A stretch of DNA of 64,000 nt from Saccopteryx bilineata (Eukaryota; Chordata; Mammalia; Chiroptera; Emballonuridae), in assembly GCF_036850765.1 (NCBI RefSeq), contig NC_089492.1, forward strand, positions 201,158,276 through 201,222,275. Reading direction: 5' to 3'. Under the pieces are notes generated by a model, which saw only the letters and a program-made list of their open reading frames with translations, was not told the DNA's origin and ran no database searches. Each line of letters begins with the position of its first letter. Positions within the stretch are counted from its first letter, which is position 1. Made by a program: the position numbers and the translations under genes. Positions 56,091 through 64,000 of this stretch are shown here, in pieces.

Positions 56091-58640
56091 AGCTAGACTG
56101 GGGGCAGGAAGACCATTAGAAGCTTTTGAAATAGTACAAGGGAAAAGGAGAACACAACTGAACTAGGGCAGTGGCAGTGGGGCTAGAAAAGAGGACAATT
56201 TAGGAACTGTCTTAGCTCAGGTCTTCTGAAGCACAGCAGATGTCAGCATGTGTTAGATTTATTTGCCAGAGGTTTATTGGAGGGAACACCTGTGAACAAT
56301 AAAGGTGAGGAGAGCCCTGAGATCACAGACCAGGTCTGATCTTGGCAAAGAAGAAAAAAGGAAGGAGCTCTAGGGAGGAAATTCTTTGACTCAACACAAG
56401 TCCAAGAAATTTTCTCCCAGGCTGATGGGTAGTCAAGTCAAAGTCTCCCTCTGAAGGAAGGGAGCCACACTCCCACATCTCATAAGAATGGGCAGTCATA
56501 AGCTGGAATAACCCATGGGAAGTGTGATCTCAGTGTAAGCACAAAGATAAACCCAGATGGGGTCTTCAACAGCTGGGCTCCCCAACGCAGCAGATAAGAA
56601 AGTGCATTTTCCTGGCTACCATCCAAATTTACTGAAAGATGAGGTATGAAGCTTGCTCAGAGGTCGGTAGGTGAATATCATTGACAGAAGAAGAAATCTA
56701 GTAGGAGCAAATTTTATTGGGGACACTACTGAGTCTGACTTTGAACAGGTTTAATTAGAGGCTCTTTTGTGTTTAGCCCATTATTCTTTCATCATACACC
56801 TATTTCTTAAAGCAGATAAGCCAGCCTTAACTAACTTAATGAACTATCAGTAGGCCACTGAGGTCCAAGAAAGAGGCCAAGGCTAAAGGTGTAGCTGTAA
56901 GAGTAAATGAGACAATCCAAGGAGACAGTATAGAACAAGAGAAGAAGGCTGAAGACTGATACTAGACTAATATCTGTGCATACAAGGACAAGATGAATAA
57001 TAAAGAACCAGGAAAGAAAAATGAGATCTTAACCCAGACTATTAGAAGGGAGTGGTGTTTTTACCATTCTTTCAGAAGAGGACTATGAAGTAGAGAGATT
57101 AGTTTAAAGCAATCTGGGGCACAGAAATAGAACCACCACTCTGCTGCTTAGGCCCTCTACAGCTTCTGTCATTCTGTCCAGGGCAGAACTGGGCACCCTG
57201 GCCAGCTGATCACTCATCCTTTAGTGCCCTTGCTGCTTCCTGCCTATGGGGACTGCTTGGTCCCTCCCTGTAGGATCTCTTCTTGCCTTTTGATTTCCCA
57301 GGACCAATCTTGACCTGAGACAAGAACCAAGCTCCTGGTACTCATTCTGTGCTCCAACATGTGCCTCACTTCTCATAACTAGGATATCTTCTGGTCCCTG
57401 ATCTCAAGAGCCCCTGGCCAACTAATCCACCTGGGACATTAGTTCCCACTCAGACTAGAGCTTTACTTTGTTATTGCTCCTCAGGATCATAAGGACTGGA
57501 ACCCTGCAGACAGAGCCCTTCAGTTTCTTGGTCCTTCTGCTTCCCCTGAGCCTTAGAGCCACTCCACTTCACCTGGAGCCCCTGTTGGTTCCTTGTCTAA
57601 CCCTGAGCCATGGGCTTTCACACTGTGTCTGCCAGACAGAACTTCCTCTCCACTCAATACATGGCTGTGGAAGCTGTGCCCTACTCCTCCTGCTGGCCTA
57701 GGTTTGTTCCACCTATGGCTCCTCCCATTGTTTGTCTAGCGGCAGCCCATGACCTACTCACAACCACCAGGGAGTAACTCACAGAATGCCTCCCATTGGA
57801 AGACAGCACTCCCATTACAATTCACTAACATTCACTTTAAAATGAAACCAAGGTCACTGGGTGCTATTATTTGAGCATATTTGATTTTATCTATTTCCTT
57901 CTTGGGGTGTCACTTGTCAGTCTTTCAAGAACATTAACCAGGTCCTTTCACAATGATTCAAATGTGTCCTGAAAGGATCTTATTACTAGATATCATGCTG
58001 ATCTGTTTAAATAAGGAGTGTTATGATTCTGATTCATATTTATTAGGAAGGAAGTAATTTTATTCAAAAAATATTTTAAGTTAGTTTATAAACCAGGACC
58101 TCTGCTCTGAGATAATTTCAGAGTTATAAACTTGGGGAAGGACTGCCACATCCAACAGCTAATGACAAAGTCAGCTTATTGATGCTTTTGAAACATCCAG
58201 TCAACTCAGATGCCTTTCTGAGAATGGCTTCTTCCTCCCCTTCACCACAGATATCATTCTTGATAGTCAAACACAACAAAACACAAACTTATAACTAACT
58301 CAAATATTTATTTCAAGTTGAACTTTGCTCTGCACACTGTATTCTTTTCTTCCTTTGGGAATATAGAGCAAGGGGTTGGGAGTGCCCCAGTTCTACTTAA
58401 ACAAAAATTGTTTGGTAGGTTGAAATGCGGGGGTGTCTGCATGTCCCATCAGAGCGTGATCTGGTGACATTACTTAACAATTAAGTAATGTCTAGGTTAG
58501 GGCCATTCAGGAAAGCAAGGGATCCAGAGGTGATTTCTAATTACCTAAAATGACTTCATCTTTCAAACCATGTCATAGATTTTCTTGGCCCCGTGGTTGA
58601 AATAATTGCTCACAAAATTATACTCATCCTATAGTTAACT
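56091..58640. other. Non-coding stretch, nothing recognised
   Basis: A 2.5-kb unassigned stretch. No FABP1 exon or other gene was seen. Confidence 0.45.
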
Positions 58641-58653
58641 TTTACCAATTGTT

Positions 58654-58658
<5 letters not shown>

Positions 58659-58692
<34 letters not shown>

Positions 58693-59050
58693 TAGCACAC
58701 ATGGACACATACATGTGCGAAAGAGACAGACAGAAAGACAGACAGGAAGGGAGAACAATAAGAAACATCAATTCTTCTTTGCAGCAACTTAGTTGTGCAT
58801 CGATTCTTCTCATATATGTGCCCTGACTGGTGGGCTCCAGCTGAGCCAGTGACCCTTTGCTCAAGCCAGTGATCTTGAGCTCAAACCAGCGACCTTGGGT
58901 TTCAAGCCAGCAACCATGGGCTCATGTTTATAATCCCACACTCAAGCTGGTGAGCTCATGCTCATGTTGGCGACCTCGGGGTTTTGAGCCTGGGTCCTCA
59001 GCGTTCCTGGCTGACGCTCTATCCACTGCACCACCAATTGGTCAGGCCCC
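58659..59050 (-). mobile_element. tRNA SINE, 'CTCAAGCC' type
   Basis: (TTTA)n tail, AAGAGACAGACAGAAAGACA, CATATATGTGCCCTGACTGG, CTCAAGCCAGTGATC units and tRNA-like end CTCTATCCACTGCACCACC. Duplication ATTGTTTTATT (58648-58658, 59051-59061). Confidence 0.93.
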
Positions 59051-59739
59051 ATTGTTTTATTTTTTTTTCTCCATTGGGGATCTTGAGTTTTTTTATGAGT
59101 CTTCCTACTTTTCTAACTTCTTTCCATTATGTTAACGGAATCATAGTATACCATGTTTTATCTTTTACTATCCCCTCACAGCCTTATTCCGCATTCGCTA
59201 AAGTTTTAGCTGAAGAAAACTCAGAATACTCACATGATGGAATGACAAAAGGAAAAATAACTTTCTTTTTAATTCCTGGTCCCAGGAATTCTGAAATCTC
59301 AGAAATTATTTATATTATTTCTGATAAGCACCCAAACAAATGAAACTGCACTGCTTTTAAAATCTTGTTTTTAAGTAAAGGAGTTGAAAATTAGAAGAGA
59401 GAATGTGATTCTAATGGACAGTAAATGCTTCACTCATTCAAGAAATGTTTGCTCTGCCAGAAATGAGAGCTCTCTGGAGGCTCTCTGTCAAGCCCCACAG
59501 GGGAGAAAGGGGGATGAACATGGCCCCAACTACAGGATGCTCACGTGTGGTAGCAGAGATGAGGCAGGTCTATAAATTTAATAGTATTTGAGGCAGCATA
59601 GGATCAGTCTACAGAGGCAGAGAATGGAAGTGACTCCTGAGGTACTTAGGAAGGACTCATGGTAATGTCACTTGAGCTAGGCTTTGAAAAATGGGTTTGC
59701 AAATGGAAATTGATAGATCTGGAAGGGCATTCCAAACGG

Positions 59740-59860
59740 AATTATTATCTTCCTGTCACAGTTGTCAAAACTGAGGCGCAGGGAGTGCAATCTACCCAAC
59801 GCCATGCTGAGTGGTAGGCCCAGAACTTTAACCCTGAGCTATCTGATTCTGAAAATGTGT
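59740..59860 (+). repeat. MIR SINE fragment
   Basis: ATTATCTTCCTGTCACAGTT, AACTGAGGCGCAGGGAGTGC and GGCCCAGAACTTTAACCC in MIR order. Confidence 0.6.
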
Positions 59861-60504
59861 GTGTTTGATTTTTTCTTTTTCCAGTACACTTAGGGTTTTG
59901 CACAAATTACTTTAATTAATATTCACAACAACACATTAGAGATATTCTCCCCTACCCCAGGCCAGGCTCTTTTGGTTTTAAGGAAGACAGATCATGTAAA
60001 CAGTTAAAGTAAAAGGGAGGGCGCTGTTTTGTTGGTTTTGCTTTTGCTTGTTAGTTTCTGTTTTAAAATAAAAATATTGGTCCCTCTCAAGAACCCAACT
60101 GAGGAACCAGGGCAAATCCATCTATGTATTGGGGGCAGTGCTGGCAGCTGATGAACCCTCCTCTCCTTGCAGCCTCTGCCCCCAGTTTGCTCGTCTCCTA
60201 TCCCTGTTTTTCTTCCTATCTTGGAAGAAAAATATATTTCTTCATATCTCTTTCTTCATCAGCTTATCCCTGGTTCCCAAACTTTTTCAAACCTGAGGAG
60301 CTTCCAGTTTTTATCTATTTTAATTCTCAAATGAGAGGCTTTAGTGGAGCCATTCTTGTATCTGGACAGAACCTTTCATTGTCAGCCATTTATAAGCTGC
60401 TGCTCCAATGTCCTCCAAGTTCAACAAACACTGTGGCTGGAAGCAGGGGCGGTAGAGCTATATGGTTCATGGCCACTGGGCAAAGAACAGTAGAACAAAG
60501 AAAT

Positions 60505-60615
60505 AATATTGCTCCACTTCACAAATGAGAACACTCCTGGAGAGATCACACAACATTCCAAAGATCATACAGCTAGTTAAGTCACTGAGGATGGGTTCTA
60601 CAGTCCATTGCTACA
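60505..60615 (+). repeat. MIR SINE fragment
   Basis: CCACTTCACAAATGAGAACA and CATACAGCTAGTTAAGTCAC mark a short MIR piece. Confidence 0.55.
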
Positions 60616-61114
60616 CCAGGAATTTGTTTGGTCTTGGATACCTTCCCTGTCCTGATTGGTTTCTGACTGATCTCAGAAGTGGTCCCAGGAATTCTGAAAC
60701 TCAAGAATTCTGAAATTGCTTACCTATTTGAGCTTGAGAAGTTATAACTCCTGCCAGTTTTGTGAAATCACAATGGCTTAAATCATCATCTGTACTGACT
60801 TGAGGTGAAGGGCCTCTTGAAAGCAAAATTTTGGAACATGAAGTCACTATTGCAGTAGTGACGATGGTGATGTTAGCAGTTGGTAGGCAGATTTTAATAA
60901 AGGGAGGGAGCAAAGGGAATCAAACATGGTTAAACATAATAAACTAAGGAGCTGAACTGGATAATAAACATGGTTCATTAGAAACCTACAGTTTCACACA
61001 CTCCACAGGGGACCTCTGCACCCTCGACCCCTGGGACCTAGTCCTCCATGAGGGGGCAGGAAGTTCTGTTACTGCTAATTACTGGCAGAGGAATAAAAAC
61101 AGCAGGAGAAATTC

Positions 61115-61623
61115 CAGTGGTGGGATTCAAATAACTTAACAACCGGTTCTTTGCTCACCCTAATGACAGTTTTAAGTATAAAAAAAGCAATATACTGAAA
61201 GGTAGTTTACTATTTTATGCATTTAATACTTAAATAAGAACAATAAGAGGTACATAAAACTAGATTATAAAAAAGTTTTAAAATATTAATGAAAAATATT
61301 AAATAATACCTGACAAAAAACAGTAAAACTGTTAAAGATATTTCCATATTGCTTCTTGATTGGCATCCTCATTTGCACTTTTTTTCACTTATGGATGGAA
61401 TGAACATTACTATAGGCGCTTAGAATACACTGTTGCACAGATGAATGTTAAAAAGAGTAAGGAATGTAAATTTGTGATTTCTACATTAGGGGACTGCCCA
61501 GACACCCACCTTGGAGAGAACCCTGATTACAAGTGCCATTTTAACAACCAGTTCACCAAACTCAACAAAAAATTAGGTATCAGTTCTGCTGAACTGGTAC
61601 AAACTGGCTAAATACCACCCCTG
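61115..61623 (-). mobile_element. hAT miniature element of the CAGTGGTGGGATTCA family, copy 3
   Basis: Starts CAGTGGTGGGATTCAAAT, and the body is the reverse complement of the copy at 19,687 (TTAAAACTG..., ACCGGTTC). The right end is CCACCCCTG. No convincing 8-bp duplication, so one boundary is altered. An 83-codon open stretch inside it is non-coding transposon sequence. Confidence 0.88.
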
Positions 61624-61749
61624 ATACTTCTGTGATTGACTGTCTCAAAATATTAGAACGTCATATTAAATGACTTGGAATATAAATCTTCAAACCAGAC
61701 AGACACTGATGCAACATGCTGGGGTTTTTTTGTTTTGGTTTGTTTTTTT

Positions 61750-61860
61750 GACAGGCTGCCTGAGTTTGAACCCTGGTTCTGCCACTTTAGTTTTAAATAA
61801 CGTCTTTGTGTGTCAGCTTTCCCATCTGTAAAATGGGCTGGTAAAGATAGATATCACTGT
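61750..61860 (-). repeat. MIR SINE fragment
   Basis: CTGAGTTTGAACCCTGGTTC, GTCAGCTTTCCCATCTGTAA and AATGGGCTGGTAAAGATAG read as a reverse MIR. Confidence 0.75.
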
Positions 61861-62046
61861 GTCTTTATTTCTTTGCTTCCTGTGTAAGTAACTCCTATAT
61901 CTCTATATCCCCCAGCTCTGGGGGCCAAGGCCTCCTAATACCTTTCTGGTCTCCATGCTTTATTTTCTCAGGTGCTCTACTTATAATAAAGTGTAAATGA
62001 CTAATGACACTAAAACTAGAAAACTTCTCTTTCAGAAGTCATTCAT

Positions 62047-62423
62047 GGCCCTGGCCGGTTGCTCAGTGGTAGCATGTTGGCCAGTGAGTGGATGTCCCAG
62101 ATTCAATTCCCAGTCAGGGCACACAGGAGAGGTGCCTATCTGCTTCTTAATTCCTTCTCCTCTTGCTTCTCTCTCTCTCTCTGTCTTCCCCTCCTACAGC
62201 CATGGCTCAATTGGAGTGAGTTGGCCCTGGGCACTGAGGATGGTTCCAAGGCCTCTGCCTCAGGTGCTAAGAAGAGATCAGTTGCTGAGCAATGGAGCAA
62301 CAGCCCCAGATGGGCATAGCATCGCCTCCTATTGGGCTTGCTAAGTGGATCCTGGTCGGGGCTCATGCAGGAGTTTGTCTTTCTGCCGGCCCTCTTCTCA
62401 ATGCATTAAAAAAAAAAGTAATA
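62047..62423 (+). mobile_element. tRNA SINE, type A
   Basis: Perfect 13-bp duplication AGAAGTCATTCAT (62034-62046, 62424-62436). Head GGCCCTGGCCGGTTGCTCAG lacks one G, and the B box is GATTCAATTCC. Tail CATTAAAAAAAAAA. Confidence 0.95.
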
Positions 62424-62744
62424 AGAAGTCATTCATTTGAATAATGAGCAAGGGTGAGCCCAACATGCTGGTTCGAATATCCCGTGTTACACTGACTATA
62501 CCACTTAGAGCTGTTGTCAGAATAAAAATGGAAATTTGTGTAAGTGCTGTGAATAGCCTTGGTGCAGACCTAGTATAACATAAGCATGAGTTATGATAAT
62601 CCTTTCTAAAAACAAATATTCATTTATGAAATAAGTGTTTGCAACTTCTAACTTCTAGGACTACTCTGGGTCATGCTATCATAGTAAGATACTGTCTTAC
62701 CCAAAGTATCTGCTTGTTTATAATAAGCACCTGACATTGTCAAC

Positions 62745-62940
62745 CCCTGTGCTTGGTACTAGGGATAGAATGGTGAGGTTACTACCATCAGGGAGTTTAC
62801 ATTCTAGCAGGAAAGACAGGTATTAAAATATTCTTACTAATATTTGATTACATAATTTTGGGAGGACTTGGTTTTTAGTCTAGGGGTCAGGAAAGGATTC
62901 CATGAGGAAGTGGTAAACTAAAACTTCAAGAGTAGCCCAT
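62745..62940 (+). repeat. L2-type LINE fragment
   Basis: CTGTGCTTGGTACTAGGGAT, CATCAGGGAGTTTACATTCT and GAAAGGATTCCATGAGGAAG in L2 order. Confidence 0.6.
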
Positions 62941-62949
62941 CAGGCTTTA

Positions 62950-64000
62950 TGCATTTGAATGAAATAGTTGCTCCTGATATTACCCTCAATTAGTTTATAC
63001 CTGCTGATTGGTACGTCTGCATCACCTTCCATCATGGAGCTTTCTTATACGTTGTCTTCATGCACCTGTGGTGATCACTGATGACAGCCTCATAAAGTGT
63101 AGCCATGTTATTAGGCTTCTACTATTCTATTATACTTACCAAATTTGCCTCAATGATTTTTTTTTAATCCTAAGTAATACAAATCCACTTACACCAGAGT
63201 AAAAGGAAGAAATGACTCGTTTATAAAGACAGGTGTGTGGGTAAGGGACCTCAAAGCAGCCTTCTGAGGACATGCCAGGACCTAGAAAGTTGCTTCCAAG
63301 TCTTGCTCCTGGGCCACACAGCCACCTGTCTTCACTTCTGTAAGAACGTCATTCACAATCTGTCCCTGCAGATGAGTTACACGAGCAGCTACCGCTACCC
63401 TTTGCCTCAGGTGGGACGGCCTGTTACAGTGGCCAGCACAGACAAGCAGCTCTGGTCCACAGTCCCCAGCTCTCCATATCCATCAACTCTGTTTGGTGCA
63501 GCCTGGGTCAGATGTGCTTCTCGGGGGGGGAGGGGGGGTCACATGGAACAGATGTCACCTGCAGAGACCAGTTTGTGGGGTGAAGGAACAATATTTCTAT
63601 AAGGAGAGTGATCGCTGGGTGCACTCTGTGCAGATGCTGGCCTGGAAAGTGGGCCTGAGACACTGCTGCTCAGCCTCAGAGGGGCTGGAGGCAAAGTTTG
63701 TTTAGATCTGGGATTAGAAGTTTTCCTGGCCCTGCAGATAGGTCATAAAATGTTATCTCTAATAATCTGTTATCATGGGCAAACCCCCTTATTTAAATTC
63801 CTTAAAGGAGAGGTAAAACTTTTTTATGAGCTTGCAGGGTCTTGATTGCTTTTAGTTCAAAATAATTCACATACCAAAGTGGCTGATCTTGGGGAATCCT
63901 GTTGTGAACCCCTTCAATAAGCTCATTGAAACTAACAGTATTATTTTAGGTTCAATATTTTTACTTATTAAATATATGTTTAACATGATTTAACTTTAAA
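62950..64000. other. Non-coding right edge
   Basis: No supported gene. A G-rich run lies at 63,522-63,537. An ATG-initiated open stretch from 63,371 follows an acceptor-like CCCTGCAG, but the protein has no recognisable family. Confidence 0.4.

Noticed and set aside
61360..61611. 83-codon reading near the right end
   Set aside because: It lies within a hAT miniature element whose other copies are non-coding.
63371..63602. ATG-initiated reading after an acceptor-like CCCTGCAG
   Set aside because: No family recognised, runs through a G-run and has no second exon in view.
54000..64000. FABP1, expected from human gene order
   Set aside because: No segment matching its four short exons was seen on either strand.

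Overview
This window is vertebrate nuclear DNA, most likely from a bat. It holds one recognisable protein-coding gene, split by introns and lying on the minus strand, followed by more than 50 kb of repeat-rich intergenic DNA. The bat call rests on the repeats. There are many tRNA-derived SINEs with heads of the type 'GGCCCTGGCCGGTTGGCTC' and long pyrimidine-rich bodies. There are also several lineage-specific hAT DNA transposons, including SPIN ('space invader') miniature elements known from bats and only a few other mammals. The SINE type suggests a family such as Emballonuridae or Rhinolophidae, but this rests on memory and is not certain.

Positions 1-12,900 hold the 5' three quarters of THNSL2 (threonine synthase-like 2), transcribed right to left. 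Six coding exons (9830-9608, 8552-8358, 7968-7816, 4923-4693, 1248-1100, 980-855) join in frame into 359 codons. They include the PLP lysine (K113) and the glycine-rich phosphate loop. The C-terminal quarter lies beyond the left edge. A CpG-rich block at about 12,480-12,900 is the likely promoter with a non-coding first exon. The intron at 1249-4692 is packed with an L1 tail, MIRs, two SPIN miniature elements, a fold-back hAT element and a mariner miniature element.

Positions 12,900-64,000 contain no convincing protein-coding exon. In human the next gene on this side is FABP1, about 40 kb from the THNSL2 promoter, and none of its exons was seen here. The segment is a layered archive of transposons: ancient MIR, L2, L1 and MER5-like pieces; Tigger and Tc1/mariner miniature elements; at least ten hAT-type insertions, most with perfect 8-bp target duplications; two or three solo LTRs; about 20 tRNA SINEs; and a short processed-transcript insertion.

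The most striking structure is a nearly complete 3.4-kb hAT transposon (13,229-16,609). It carries a broken transposase gene, is inserted inside an older SINE with a perfect 8-bp duplication, and is itself interrupted by a younger SINE. The SINE family also carries a motif close to the CTCF core, sometimes twice per copy. No new enzymatic or defence system was found. The interest lies in transposon history and possible regulatory cargo.
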